This document shows, piece after piece, positions 1-13,149 of a DNA stretch of 64,000 nucleotides; position 1 is the stretch's first letter; each line of letters opens with the position of its first letter. Made by a program: the position numbers and the translations under genes. Source of the DNA: Bos javanicus (taxonomy: Eukaryota; Chordata; Mammalia; Artiodactyla; Bovidae); NCBI RefSeq assembly GCF_032452875.1, contig NC_083882.1, positions 62,015,614 through 62,079,613 of the forward strand, in the 5' to 3' direction. Below the pieces are notes generated by a model that was not told the DNA's origin, did no database searches, and saw only the letters and a list, made by a program, of their open reading frames with translations.

Positions 1-137
1 AAGAGGGCCCTCACTCCATCCCACTGGCTCCCTGATCTTGGATTTCCGGGATCCAGAACTGCGAGAAATATATTTCTGTTGTTTATAAACTACCCAGTCT
101 GTGGTATTTTGCCACAGCAGTCCAAATGGACTAAGAT
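1..137 (+). mobile_element. MaLR (MST/MLT-type) LTR 3' part
   Basis: 'ctccctgatcttggatttcc', 'ccagaactgcgagaaatata', 'actacccagtctgtggtatt' and 'ggactaagata' are the 3' end of an ancient MaLR LTR. It is cut by the window edge and has no internal viral genes. Confidence 0.75.
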
Positions 138-1025
138 AGTAAGTTTAAGGCAATTTTTTCCTCAGCAGTAACATATCACTTTACTCAAAACCAGCTTAAA
201 AGCCTGCTGCTAAATTTATTTATTTTACAATGTGCTAGTCATTTTTATTCCATAATGTTTAAAAATCACTGCCCTCACTCTAATGCTTCATGATCATCAA
301 CTTATCAGATGAGGCACAACAATAGGAGTTGAATTGGTAGTATTTGGTTTTACACAAGCACTGCTTTTAAGAGAGACGGACATATTAACATTTATCTTCT
401 ACCCATCAATATACGTTAAATCTATGCTCTAGGTGATCCTCAACTGAGATTTAAATTTCATTCATTATCCCAGAGCTTAAAAAGCATCTTACATTCTCCT
501 TTTCTTCATCCTAAATATTAGCTATATTTAGGATTCCGGGAATGTCCTTTTGTTTTTTTCCATAATGTAGTTAAATTCCCTACATACTGTTAAACAGACT
601 TTAGTCATACTAAAAATTGTTTCTCAGTAATAATGGGTTATCACTGAGATGCTTCATTTTTCCTCTCCCCCTACTCATCAGCTGCTCTTCTGTTTCGAAA
701 CTCCAGCTGCTTATGTTGTTATTTGCTTAATTTTCCTTTTCTCTTGTTGATCTTATCTCTTTCTGATGGTTTCCTGAGAGCAAAAGCCCATCTGATCATA
801 TGTGAGAGCCATATTTTTCTTGCCATATGTAGGGGTTTTGTCTTCTTAAATGACTTCTGTATGCCTGAACCCTAATGAAGAGATAATTGCAGAACCTTTG
901 GGGAAGGGATTGTTATTCCAAGGATATGAGTGAAGCAGTTTGGACAGACGGATGCAGACATCCTTGGTCATATGCTTTGTGATGTCAGTATTCAGGAGAA
1001 ATGGTTATCTGTAATATGTTTTATT
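138..1025. other. Unique AT-rich intronic sequence
   Basis: No exon, RNA gene or clear repeat seen in this stretch. Confidence 0.5.
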
Positions 1026-1334
1026 TTATTATTATTTTTTTTAATTTTATTTTATTTTTAAACTTTACATAATTGTATTAGTTTTGCCAAATATCAAAAT
1101 GAATCCGCCACAGGCATACATGTGTTCCCCATCCTGAACCCTCCCCCTCCTCCCTCCCCACACCATCCCTCTGGGTCGTCCCAGTGCTCCAGCCCCAAGC
1201 ATCCAGTATCGCGCATCGAACCTGGACTGGCAACTCGTTTCTTGCATGATATTCTACATGTTTCAATGTCAGTCTCCCAACTCTTCCCACCCTCTCCCTC
1301 TCCCACAGAGTCCATAAGACTGTTCTATATGTTT
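1026..1334 (-). mobile_element. 5'-truncated cattle-type L1 3' UTR
   Basis: T-rich tail (1,026-1,065) followed by 'aactttacataattgtatta', 'atcctgaaccctccccctcc', 'agcatccagtatcgcgcatc' and '…ccacagagtccataagactg'. It is the antisense of the same L1 3' UTR found at 20.7 kb. Confidence 0.9.
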
Positions 1335-1418
1335 TAAACAATGCCGCAGTCAAAGTTAAAGTAGAAATGGGTTTCCAGGTAAGTGAAGCCAATTGTATGT
1401 CTGTAAAGGTCACTTGGC

Positions 1419-1696
1419 GGAGAAGGCAATGGCACCCCACTCCAGTACTCTTGCCTGGAAAATCCCATGGGCAGAGGAGCCTGGTAGGCTGCAGTCCATG
1501 GGGTCGCTCAGAGTGGGACACGACTGAGTGACTTCACTTCACTTCTCACTTTCCTGCATTGGAGAAGGAAATGGCAACCCGCTCTAGCGTTCTTGCCTGG
1601 AGAATCCCAGGGACGGGAGAGCCTGGTGGGCTGCCATCTATGGGGCCGTACAGAGTCGGACATGACTGAAGCGACAGCAGCAGCAGCAGCAGCAGC
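1419..1696 (+). mobile_element. Bov-A2 SINE
   Basis: Two related monomers: 'ggagaaggcaatggcacccc' … 'ttcactt' linker … 'ggagaaggaaatggcaaccc', ending in 'gaagcgacagcagcagcagc'. This is the Bov-A2 dimer with its CAG tail. Confidence 0.93.
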
Positions 1697-1924
1697 AAAG
1701 GGCACTTGGAGGCTTTAGTGGTAGAAATTTAAAAGCAAGCCCAAACAGTTCTGAAAATATTAACTGATTGAGAACATCTAAGTTATTAACTGTCTACTAT
1801 GCAAGCAAAAGTTAAAATGATATGCTCATCTAAAAAACCCTTCCTGTTATTAAGCATCTTTTACTGTGGCAAATTGAATCTAGATGTTGTTGTTTTTTCA
1901 AGGAAAAACAAATTGAAGCACAGT

Positions 1925-2065
1925 GGAAAGAAGTGTTAGATTTTAATCCCATTTCTGTCACTTTTTAGCTGAAAGACCTATGAGCCTCAGTTTACTCCTT
2001 TAAAGAGTGGCAATAATGATTAAAGGAGACAATGGGTGTGCGGCATGGAACACGCTCAATAAATG
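1925..2065 (+). mobile_element. MIR SINE remnant
   Basis: 'tttctgtcactttttagctg', 'tgagcctcagtttactcctt' and 'cgctcaataaatggtgg' follow MIR order. Confidence 0.55.
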
Positions 2066-2399
2066 GTGGGTCCTTTCGATCCCTCAGTTCAGTGGTGAAA
2101 AGGGGATAGCCGGTGTCAGAAAACAGTGTTACATTTCCTTCAGATGACATGAGAGGAATGTATTTTTTTTCCATTAATTCTCAGATTTTAAGGTTGCCTT
2201 TAAACATTTGGGCTAAATCACTGTGTTTACCATGTTTTTCATCATATAATGTTTAATGCAGTGATAGATACAAAATCATATGATGGGCATTGGAATTGGG
2301 CCTTTAACAAAGAACAGGAATTCGTTCAGTGGACCAGGACAGTGGGAGGGGCAGAATATGCAAAGGTCCCTGGGCTTGAAACACCAAGGCTTATGTTAG

Positions 2400-2585
2400 T
2401 GGTGCCCAGAATCACCAGCAATTGAAACCATTGGGGAACAATTGAAATTGGAGAACTATAAATAAAGCAATGCCTGTGTCCCACTTCCATATATTCAGAT
2501 TTAATTGTCTGAGGGGTCCTGGGTTTTGAAATATTTAAAGGACTCCTAAGTGATTCTAATATGCATACAATTTAGGAACTACTTG
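2400..2585. mobile_element. MER5A-like hAT transposon remnant
   Basis: 'tgcccagaatcaccagcaat', 'aggggtcctgggttttgaaa' and 'actcctaagtgattctaata' resemble the small Charlie-related MER5A element. Confidence 0.5.
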
Positions 2586-2596
2586 GTATCACTAAC

Positions 2597-2728
2597 TCGA
2601 TACACATGAGTTTGGGTGAACTCCGGGAGTTGGTGATGGACAGGGAGGCCTGGAGTGCTGCGGTTCATGGGGTCGCAAAGATCGGACACGACTGAGCAAC
2701 TGAAATGAACTGAACTGAACTGAACCGA
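2597..2728 (+). mobile_element. BovB 3' terminus
   Basis: 'gttggtgatggacagggagg', then 'atggggtcgcaaagatcgga' and the (actga)n tail '…gaactgaactgaactgaa'. This is the 3' end of BovB, 5'-truncated. Confidence 0.88.
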
Positions 2729-3139
2729 GCAAGTTAATTTTCTCTAAGTTGTTCTGTCTGGTTGAGTGTAGAAGAAATACTGGGAGATGAACCAGAATAG
2801 TCATGTCATAGAATTTGCACATTATATCCTAGTCCAGAAATTGTTTGTATAGTCCTGTGACTTAAAAAATGTATATATATCCTAAAATGTGTATATGTAT
2901 TTATTCATTAACATATACATGTACTCATAATAACATGGCATGTACAATATAGATATACATGAAAAGCACAAAAAATGATTAGCAAAAAATAGAAAAGTAT
3001 TTTAAGTAGTTATCTTATTTACTGATGGTTAAAAAACCTTTCTTTTCTTACTAAATTATTAAAATAATATTTTATATAAGCAACAAATAACATATGCTTC
3101 ATTTTTTGTGATTTTTAAAAGCAATGGTAGAGACAACCT

Positions 3140-3540
3140 AGATGAAAGCAACCTAAATTGTGGTACATCCACATAATGAAAATGTACACATCAAAAAACT
3201 GAAGGAGCACATTGTTTTAACTGATGCAGAAAAATCTCAAACATATTATTAAGTAAAATAATTGCAGCAAGGTACAAACAGTATTTGGAATATTACCACT
3301 TGTGCAAAGGGAATGAGGTATATATGTACATTTCTCTGTGTTTGTGCATTAGGAAAAAATAAAAAACCTCTGAAAAGATCCACAGTAACTTATAGGAGTA
3401 GTTTTTTGGTGGGTATGGGTGTGGCCCAATAGGGAAGGTAGGGGACAGTGATAGAAAACTTGTTACTCTATATCTATTTGAAACTTTTATTTTTGCAACA
3501 GGTGAATGTATTATCTATCAAAAATAACCAATTTCTAAAA
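3140..3540 (+). mobile_element. Old L1M 3' end
   Basis: 'agcaacctaaattgtggtac', 'cagaaaaatctcaaacatat' and '…gcaacaggtgaatgta' follow the order of L1M ORF2 end and 3' UTR. Strongly diverged. Confidence 0.55.
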
Positions 3541-3892
3541 ACTCAGGGGTGAGAATATATAAATAAAAGCATAAATGTTTTCCAACAGCCTCCTGTTTGG
3601 GAGCCAAAGTAACTCCCTGTTACAAACTAGATGTGCAGTAAGTAAGTAGTAAATATTGACTGTATGAGTGAGGGAATAAAATGGATCAATTCTTCACCAT
3701 GTTATTGAAGGCCTTCCACCACCTGGATCTACTCTACTGTTCCATTTATCTTGCACTAGTCTCAGAGGCAATCACTCAGGCCTTTTCCCCATATATTTGT
3801 TCCTACCCTTGCTAGTGAGGTTTTCCCCCACCATGGAGCCCCCTGTATTTGTCAATCCAAATCCCACCTGTTATTCAGATCACAATCTCATA

Positions 3893-4517
3893 TCCATCTC
3901 TTGAGTGGCTTAAAACAACAGAAACTTATGGTTTCACAGTTAGAGAGGCCAGACGTCTGAAATCAAAGTGTCAGCTGGCTCATTCTCCTTCTGAAACCTG
4001 TAGGGAAGAGTCCTTTCTTGTCACTTCCTGGCATCTGATGGTTTGCCAGCAATACCTGGTGTTCCTTGACCTGCAGCTCCAGTACCTGAGTCTCTGCTTC
4101 CATCTCTGTGTATCTGTGTCTCTGCCTCTTCTCCTCCTAGAAGGACACCAGTCATACTGGGCTCTAAGAGCCCACACAAATCAAGTATGACAAATTGGGC
4201 TTTCCTGGTGGCTCAGATGGTAAAGAATCTGCCTGTAATGCAGGAGACGCAGGCTCAATCCCTGGGTTGGGAAGATCCCCTGGAGAATGGAATGGCTACC
4301 TACTCCAGTATTCTTATCTGGAGAATTCCATGGATAGAGGAGCCCGGCAGGCTACAGCCCATGGGGTCGCAAAGAGTTGGACACGACTGAGTGACTTCCA
4401 CTTTCATCTAAACCTGATTACATTTGCAATGATTATTTCCAAATAAAGTCACATTCACAGGTACTGGAAGTTAGAAATTGAACATATAATTTTGGGACAC
4501 AATTCAAACCACAAAAC
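3893..4517 (-). mobile_element. MLT1-type MaLR solitary LTR, split by a SINE
   Basis: Antisense LTR: 'gagtggcttaaaacaacaga', 'agaggccagacgtctgaaat' before the SINE and 'ccaaataaagtcacattcac', 'gggacacaattcaaacca' after it. No retroviral coding sequence is attached. Confidence 0.8.
4198..4409 (+). mobile_element. Bov-tA SINE inside an MLT1 LTR
   Basis: A tRNA-like head ('ggctttcctggtggctcaga', 'aaagaatctgcctgtaatgc') is joined to a BovA monomer ('actccagtattcttatctgg' … 'gttggacacgactgagtgac'). LTR sequence continues on both sides. Confidence 0.92.
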
Positions 4518-5421
4518 TTACTCTAGCTTTTTCCCCTAATGTTAAATTCTAAGGCATATAAATCTGCAGCCTGCAGCCTCTAGTAACAAGTTCATCTAAT
4601 GTAGTTTTTATTCTTTTTCAATGTATATATACATTTTATCTCCCAAATTAGACTATAAGTACCTCAAGGGCAGGAAACATGTTTTCTTCTAAACATACTT
4701 GTTTGACCCAGTGCTAGACTCATGAGAGGGACCCAAAAATGACTAGATGAAAAACTGGATGAATGATGTTATAAAAGGCAAACAGTGACATTTTAGATTT
4801 TAACATTCATCCATCACAAGCTCTCAAGGCTCCTTAGCTTACTCAGAATGTGAGAATCCAAAAGGTAGCATGAGCTCATCAGTGCCACACAGCAAAGGCT
4901 CTACTTTAAGGAAGGATCAAGATCCATAAACAATAGACTTGGTCCCAAGAATGGAGGTAATTGCATGACAGGGAGGCAATCTAGTCTTCAGTTTCATGTC
5001 CAGCATCCAGATGCAAGCCAAGTCACTGCCTTAGTTTATAATTATGGACAAAGAAGTTATCATTGGAATTGTTTTTTTCCTCAAAATAAAATACACACAT
5101 ATATCCATGTATATGCATATATGTATAATACCTGAATTGATTTCTGATTAAAACAAAGGCTTGAGATTTTTCAGGAATTTAAACAAATAGATCGCAGTAG
5201 GATATGAAGAGTAGCAATATGGTAATTGGCTGCTGTCTCAATTTCATCCTGGGAAATCAAAGGCTACGGTGGAACAAGGAGCAGCAAGGAAGACAATAAG
5301 TGGAAGAAAAGTAAGAGCAGAAGGAAGGGCAGGGCAGAAGAAAAAGGAGACACACAGAAAGAAAATTCAAAGAGGAAACAATTAGCCTAAATACCTAAGC
5401 TAGCAACACATAATTACATAC

Positions 5422-5527
5422 TTTATAATAATCAATTTACAAGTGAGCCATGTTCGTACAATGTCGACAAAGAATGTCATTGCATTTATTGGAAAATGCT
5501 GATCATTTTCAGCAACAAGGCAATCAC
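5422..5527 (-). CDS. Candidate internal exon, function unknown
   Basis: Minus-strand stretch of 106 nt. The acceptor is strong in sequence (gatttttttcccctcag|GT). The donor is GTATGT after ATTATAAA, with an alternative GTAAAT about 16 bases earlier. The only open phase reads DCLVAENDQHFPINAMTFF then VDIVRTWLTCKLIII. This phase needs one base from the previous exon, which the candidate at 8.2 kb supplies. The peptide is balanced in composition and not repeat-derived, but I do not recognise it. It could be a 3' coding exon of the same gene as the 49-60 kb exons, a lineage-specific exon, or chance. Confidence 0.28.
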
Positions 5528-6010
5528 CTGAGGGGAAAAAAATCAGTGGATTAGAATGTATCAGCTTTTTAACTCTTGTATATTGAAAAATAGCAAAATT
5601 AAAGGACAACCACATGTCAGAAAAATTATCTGCATCAAATAGAACATACAAATAACATACCAATTAATGTATAATTAGTGTATTCAAATGTATTTTTAAA
5701 AATTTCAAAAATTCCAAATGGGCACAGGATATAAAAAGATTATTCACATAAATAAAACAACTAGAAAACTAGTGCATGGGAAGTCACAGTCAAATAAACA
5801 CACTTTCAGGCAACCTAAGTTTTCTCAAATGTCCATTAAATGTAACAAAGAGACCTGAATCTGAAATGCTCAATTTAAGCAGAAATTAGCAGAATATTAT
5901 AAATCAACTACAATTTCAATTTAAAAAATAATAAAATGTTCAATTTAGATAAATTTGGGGGGAGCAATCAGTATACTCATCCACTGTTGGTTCCATTACC
6001 AACAGGTAAT

Positions 6011-6223
6011 TTGGTGTTGTTTAGTCACTAAGTGGCGTCCGATTCTTTTGCCACGGATTGTGGCCTGCCAGGATTCTCTGTCCACGAAATATTCCAGGCA
6101 AGTATATTGGAGCGGGTTGCCATTTCGTCCTCTAGGTAATCTTCCCGATCCAGGAATCTAAGCCAGTTGTCCTACATTGGCAGACAGATTCTTTACCGCT
6201 GTGCCTCTGATAAGCCCACTGAT
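6011..6223 (-). mobile_element. Bov-tA SINE, diverged
   Basis: Antisense Bov-tA ('gtttagtcactaagtggcgt' … 'ggcagacagattctttaccg'). The direct repeat aggtaat at 6,004-6,010 and 6,224-6,230 is a plausible short target duplication. Confidence 0.85.
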
Positions 6224-8212
6224 AGGTAATGGGATAGGGCAAACAAAACAAGTATTATAAAAATTAATGCTCTAGGAATTACCATAAGAAGTAGTTTTTG
6301 AAAAGTAGAAAGGTAAATGGATGAGAATACTCACTGAAGTTTTGTTCATAGAAACAAGAATGGGAAATAACCTAAATATCCATATTTAGGATGATTTTTA
6401 ATCCTATAAGGTACTATAACATTAAAAATTTATCATTTTAAGTTTACGTGAAGTCATATAAAAGCATTCTGATCAAAGTAAGTAGAAAAAGCAAAACAGA
6501 AGTAGTAGGCACACGAATTTCAACTATATAAAAATATGTATCCTTACGGAATGTCATACATCCATTCAGTAGAAAGGTACTAAGCAACTATTATCTAGAG
6601 TTCTATGTCAAGAACAAAGGATATAGGTCCTGAACTCACACTCAAAATCTTAGAGAATAAAGATATGTAAAAATAAATATTATAACATAAAAGTACTATA
6701 ACAAAATTCAAAAATAAAAATAATTATATGGTGGGGTTGAAAAACATGCCATATTTAAAATTTTGTGTTATGTGCCCTTTTTTCCACTTATTCTTTTTCC
6801 CTGCATTATAAAAACAAAAAAACAACATGTTCATTATAAAATACTAGGAAAACACAGAAAACACATAAGGAATCACTGAGGAAACTGCACAGCCCTAGAG
6901 TCCCCAAACACTTTCACCACAAGTTCTCATTCAGTCTTTTTTAAATGATAATTTCTAGATTATTTTTACATATTGAGATGATATGTATATACATTTTATA
7001 TTTCATTATTATCAATTAAAATTATAGCATAAGCAAATTCCCATGGTATTAAAAACACTTTGGAAAAAATATCTAACATTTCATAATATTTCACAGATGA
7101 AATGTAATCTACTTAGCAATGCCCCTATGATCAGACACCTTGTTTCTATGCCTTTATTAGCATTAATAATGCTACATAATGAATATGTTTATCTCCATTC
7201 CCATTAACTTCTTTGCCATAAATTTCCAGTATAACACAATTTTTAAAGCTATAACTTAGTAATATAACTAAGTTACATTTTATCATATGTAAAATCTTCA
7301 TAATTCTGAGTATAAACTATGTTATCTATACTAATTTCAATGAAAACATTTGAGAATTAACATGATCTTAAAGAGAAAAATAGTCTTTGAGACTACAGTA
7401 GAACACACACAGACCATTGTTTCCATGGGCACTCCTGTTATAACCTCTCCCCAAAGAAAGACATGTTAAGTTCCTATCCCGTCTACTGAGAGAAAGCAAT
7501 AGATTAAGTGCTAACTCAAATTTTTCAAAGCCATGATCATTCTAAAATGAATAACATTTTTTCCATAAGAAAAAAAACCTACGGTTTATTTATTTCAAGA
7601 AATAAATTTTACACGTTTGAAATCCCTAGACATATATTACTCTTAATATTATTATGAATAAAAGCTATATATACACTGAAGACCACAAAGCACTTGAGCA
7701 TGGATAACTAAAATTCCATGAGTTAAGCAACTCTTTTTCTTTAGAGGCAAACCTATAAAGTGGAATATAGCACATTTTTGGTGGGAAAAAAGAATGAAGA
7801 ATTTAAATATTTAATGACACTTTTCCGAAGATATTTATGACTGCTATCATTTTGCCAGATAATATATTTTATATTTGCTTGAATGAGTTGTCTAAGATCA
7901 ATGAAACAACTAGTGAAAATGTTACCCTTTCAATTTTAAAGTCATAAAAATGAAAAGTTACTTTAATGAAGTTCTCATCCCAACCTCCAGTATCTATGAA
8001 GTAAATACAGCAGGTAGACGTCCAAATCATAGTTGAAGATACTGAGGCCTAGTGTGTATCAATTATGCGCTAAATCTGATACACAATGGAACAGGGCATG
8101 TTAGAAAGAACTTGGGCTATAAAATGAGAAAACAAAAATTAAATAACTTTAGAAAAAAAATACCAGGAAAAAATAAAATAAAAAAAGTTTTTAAATGACT
8201 TTAGGAAGAGAC

Positions 8213-8326
8213 CTTTACAATTGAAAGTGTTGGTTGAATATGAACAGAAGAGATTTGTATAATGTGCAGTGTCAGGCGTTCTTTTCATAATTCCAGGACA
8301 AAGAAAAGAAGGAGAACGTTTGAAAC
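8213..8326 (-). CDS. Candidate internal exon, function unknown
   Basis: Minus-strand stretch of 114 nt between an acceptor-like aaaaatgtttattgcag and a donor-like TGTAAAG|GTCTCTT. In phase it carries 37 complete codons beginning FKRSPSFLCPGIMKRTPDT and ending NTFNCK, with two bases borrowed at the start and one left at the end. The leftover G pairs with the GT that opens the candidate exon at 5.4 kb to give glycine. I do not recognise the peptide. Chance open stretches of this length with AG/GT borders are expected in AT-rich intron, so this rests mainly on the phase match. Confidence 0.25.
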
Positions 8327-9490
8327 CTGCAATAAACATTTTTAATTCAAATATCATTTAAGCTCATTAATTGCTGAGAATTCATATCTGCATTTATCTT
8401 TAAAGGAAGCATCAAAAGCTCTGTTATCCCTTTAGACATAAAAGAGATAAAAGAATGAAACTTGAAGAAAGGCCATAAATGTAGGAATTACAACATTACT
8501 GCCTTAATAACAATTCTTCACTAATAGAATACATGACATGGTACCTTTATATAATGAAGACTAAACACAGCAGAAAGTACATAATGGCTGTACTGCTGTA
8601 GATCAATTTGAGTCTAACATAACAGAAATGATCACTGATCCCAAGACGTTATGGAATAGTAAACTTAAGATATTGTGCTGCTTTTCAAGTTTATGTGACT
8701 ATGATTATTTAATTTTCTTTTGTGCGTGCTCAAGTATAGCTGTTATGTGACTACACATGAGAGAACCTGAAATTAATTTGTCTGTATGAGATCAGCGACT
8801 GTACAAATTCTTATGAAAACTAACATGCCATGACAATAGTAATTTTGATAAAATTACAGCAAGTACTGCAATTCTCTGCCATCTGGCTGTCTCGTCATAA
8901 CTACTTTGATGTGCTTTTTATGACTTATTTATTTACTTCAACCACTTTATCGGTATAGTTTTAAAGCATGTAAATTAACATGATGGAAGATTTTAAACGT
9001 TAAAGGAAGACTATCTTCATAAATAAATGTTGAATTTTTCACCAAAGTATGAGACTTTTTGATGGGGAAAATATTCCTTAAGAAAAAGCCATTTTGAGGA
9101 ACTTTCTTAATTCACTTGATATTCATCTTATTATGTTTAATCTTTGAAGCACAGCGACTCTATGGAGCTGCCCTTGAATTTTTTCTACAGCAACATAGTA
9201 CTATATATTTCACTATGTTTTGATCCTTGCACTTTGATTTTGGTACCTTAAATTATATTACATACTTCATATATTTTCTATCACTATGTAATTGCTTTTA
9301 TATGCTTTTAACTAAACCAACATCATTTGTACCCTTTATGAAATGCAGAGGGCAAATCAAATCTTTATCCACTATGAATCCCTTTCATTTTAAAGACTAA
9401 AAGAAATGACTTGAAAATTCAAAATATTCAAATTAGTCCATGAAAACTACCCCTCATTTGTTCAAGATTTAATTTTATTTAAGCCTAGAA

Positions 9491-9718
9491 GGGCTTCCCA
9501 GGTGGCGTTAGTGGTGAACAACCTGCCTGTCAATGCAGGAGACGTGAGAGGCACAGGTTCAATACCTGGATTGAGAAGATCTCCTGGAAGAGGGCATGGC
9601 AACTTACTCCAGTATTCTTGCCTGGAGAGTCCCATGGACAGAGGAGCCTGGCAGACTACGTACAGTCCTTAGGATTGCAGAGTCAGACACAACTGAAGTG
9701 AATTAGAACACATGCAAG
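9491..9718 (+). mobile_element. Bov-tA SINE
   Basis: 'gggcttcccaggtggcgtta' … 'ctccagtattcttgcctgga' … 'gtcagacacaactgaagtga'. It is flanked by gcctagaa at 9,483-9,490 and 9,719-9,726. Confidence 0.9.
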
Positions 9719-10094
9719 GCCTAGAAACTTCTTTTCCTTATGGTCAAATGATGTATCTCTTCATAGTCATGTTGCCTAAAGAATCTGCCTCCAATTCTCC
9801 TAAAAATTCAAGTCTCTACCTTGTGTTAAGGACACAAGGTTGAATTATGGTACATACTTCTTCCCAAAGAACACTTTTTCTAATTTGGCAGATAGAAGAC
9901 ATATTTAATGGTAATTCATTATTATCATGAAGGAAATTATTTGCTTCATAGTCCAGTTTCCAATGGATCAATGTCTATTTCATGGGATCCACAGAAATAA
10001 TACTTGTTGATGACTTGGAAAGAAAGCAGAGAATTGCAAGGAGTGTTTCTTCTGACCAATAAGAATATAACTGGGGTTGAACAACGTTAGTAAT

Positions 10095-10350
10095 GGAGAA
10101 GGCAATGGCACCCCACTCCGGTACTCTTGCCTGGAAAATCCCATGGACGGAGGAGCCTGGTAGGCGGCAGTCCATGGGGTCGCTAAGAGTTGGACACGAC
10201 TGAGCGACTTCACTTTCACTTTTCACTTTCCTGCATTGGAGAAGGAAATGGCAACCCACTCCAGTTTTTTGCCTGGAGAATCCCAGGGACGGGGAGCCTA
10301 GTGGGCTGCCATCTCAGGGGTTACACAGAGTCGGACACGACTGAAGCAAC
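10095..10350 (+). mobile_element. Bov-A2 SINE
   Basis: Dimer of BovA monomers ('ggagaaggcaatggcacccc'; 'ggagaaggaaatggcaaccc'), with a diverged 3' end lacking the CAG run. Confidence 0.92.
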
Positions 10351-13149
10351 ATTAGTAAAACATTAGCAGCAACATTAGTAAAAAAGCAGTGACATTTCAA
10401 TGATGTGTACAATCAGGACACTTGATTATCTACACTGATGAGCCCCATACCCCAACACATACTAAAGGAAATTTCAAAACCTCTCTTGACTCAGTTGGCA
10501 TAAAAAATTTCTTGTAGATGGTAGAAAATAGCTTAGCTGTAATTCACTTGGAACTAATTTCAGTCATTGCTAAAGCATGCTGGGTTGAAAATTAGTGTCA
10601 AACGACAAAGTGGCATGACTTCTTAAAAGCATTTGAACTCAAATTTTATGTGCCCACAATGCACCTGAATTAAAGTTTCCAGGATTCAGGACTGAACCAT
10701 AGCTACATACTGCCAACAGGGTTCTCATCTCAATCTTAAAGAAAATTGCACTCATGATTACTCCTGAGATATGGAATGGCGGATCTGGGAGACACCATTG
10801 TTTACTCCCTTACAATCCAAAGCAGGGAATTAGTATAAAAACCAATAAAAAATGATACACATTATTTAAAATAGAACATTTCATTATCTCAGATTTTGGA
10901 CAAGAGAATGATGTATAACAAAGCTCTCTTTTCCAACATATAAAAATTGTTAAAACAACTTTTAGTTCCTAAAAGTCTCTCAAGCAGAAACCAAAACAAG
11001 TTTTTTAAAATATAGATGCATAAAACTATTAGATTGTTTTAATAATACATTTTTGTATTATCCAAATGCTTTTTCTATTGGTCCAATTTTACATTTGTCC
11101 TATAGGTCTAAAAAAGTTTCAAGGTCATTAGGAGCAGAATAAGTGTCTTCTTCAAATGTTCAGACCCATATTGTCAGTATCATTTATAGTTCTCCTCACT
11201 ACACACTCCCTATCAAACACGCTAAATAGAGAGGCTGATGCCCGGCCCACCATCTTTACTGTAATTTCATATCTGTGTGTACTAATTTTTTAGTAGTGTT
11301 TAAAGCATTTCTGTTTTCATTATTTACTCACAGCAAGATAAATTAGAGATAGTTAAATTCATAAAGACCATAATAAAGACCTGGGTTTGTAAATGAAACA
11401 GAAAATTTGGAATACAGAAACTACAAGTCATACTGTGATAAGCCTATTTGATGTTTTCTTCTTAATGAAATAAACACATAAGGTTTTGCTTTCCCCATAA
11501 AGTTAAATTTCTTATTTTGAGCTTGGGTCTTTCTACTGAATGGAATTTTTGCACAAGGTTCTGGAAGTGATTAGTGAAATCTCTGTATCACTAGGGAGTC
11601 CTGCCTGTCTGAATCTAAAACTGTAACAAACTAAAGGGCTTGGTTGGGGATTAATTTATATTAAAGAGTATATTTTGTTCATGGCACTGTGTAATAAGTC
11701 AACATGCTTTCAGTTTACCCCCTGTTTGGACTGATGGCTGAGTCAGGCCTGCCTCTAGTCATATACGTTATGAAGAATAAAACAGATGTTAAAGATTTTG
11801 TATCTGACGATGCTGAAAGTGAGAGGGAAGAATTGTTCCTCTAAACTTCCCTCAATGGGAAGGAATTTGAATTCTCTTCCTGTCGCATTTCCGATTCTCC
11901 AGCAGAAATAAAATTTATTACATCTCTCTATCTGCCAACTCAAAGGTCAATATAAATGATATCTTTTTAATCCAAGTGACCTTCTAAGGCAAGAATTCAA
12001 AAACATTCTCATTACACATTTTACAGTCCTGATATATAAGTCCTTCTCAAATTGTAAGCAAGATAGGGTAGGGGAGTGGAAAAAATGTATAGCCTATTTC
12101 TTAAGTACCATTACAAAAATTTTAAGTTGAAAAAGGAGATTTTTGTGATTAAAATGTTTGCGATTAAAATAAGTGATTCTTAACTTATCAGAAAAGGTAT
12201 ATTTTGGAGTCAGAAGACAGTAGTGATGATGCAAATAATTGTCTGTATTTCACTTGTGGAGGAACCAAAAATAATTTTATGAACTTTTTTTACTATACAT
12301 TAAAAATATAGCTTTGTTTTAACAAATTCATTGCCTCAGATATTCTGTTTTGCTTCTATTCTTCTTTATAATAAAATACATTTTGAGCTTTGCTTTTTTC
12401 TTGAATTTGGGGCTGACATTTATGCTAAAGTTCAATGAGATTTCAGCATACATATATATGTATATATATAATACATAATTGATACAGATGCCATGCACTT
12501 TTCACTCTAGAAAATCCAAAGAAGAATTCTTCAGCTTTACACACCCAAAAGAGAAATTTTATTCACGTGGTTTCTTTTACAAAGACACATTGACAAAAGG
12601 AAGCTTCCTTCCATATTAGATGATAATTTTCATAATATACACAGCCAAACTGGTAAAAGCAAGATCATTGAAATTCTTCTATTTTTACTTCAATTTAAAA
12701 TAAAATGATGTGAAATACGGTTATTGTGGTATTGACTTGAAAAAAGAAACATTTTATATACTTGGACCAATAAGTCATGTATACAAATCACTTTTTTTTT
12801 TTCTGGCAATTTTCAACTGCTTATCTTTCATAGGATTTCTTATGGCTATTTACATTTTCACTCAGTGAAAATCAATTACCTTCTTGCAATAAGCCTCATT
12901 TGCTACCTTTGAGTATAATAGAAACACCATTAGGATGATGACATTACCCAAAAGAAGGGCACCACGCAGTTGGTAGACATAAATTAAGGACCCTTTCACA
13001 TATGCATTAGAAATACTGCTGTGACTGAAATATGCATAAAGTCTGTATCTATTAGAGCTATTAGTGTGTGTGGGTGATGATTTTGAAGGGGGAGGGAAGG
13101 AATGGTAGATTGTGATCTACTACTTTGACAAAATTATGTATTTCCTTTT
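10351..13149. other. Unique AT-rich intron
   Basis: No supported gene. A minus open stretch at 11,943-11,755 lacks a convincing splice pair. A short TA/ATAC-rich run lies near 12,450. Confidence 0.5.

Larger units (their letters stand above)
4518..9490. other. Mostly unique AT-rich intron
   Basis: Apart from one SINE (6.0-6.2 kb) and two candidate exons (5.4 and 8.2 kb), I see only AT-rich single-copy sequence, with no RNA gene or long open frame. Confidence 0.5.

Noticed and set aside
1122..1337. Proline/serine-rich small protein
   Set aside because: It lies in the antisense of an L1 3' UTR; the same pseudo-protein recurs at every L1 tail in the window.
1680..1697. CAG triplet runs (also 15,660, 30,197 and 50,885) as possible expandable microsatellites
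   Set aside because: They are the normal tails of Bov-A2 SINEs.
11755..11943. Candidate minus exon (RIGNATGREFKFLPIEG)
   Set aside because: It can be made phase-compatible only with a GAG acceptor and a weak donor; not supported enough to list as an exon.
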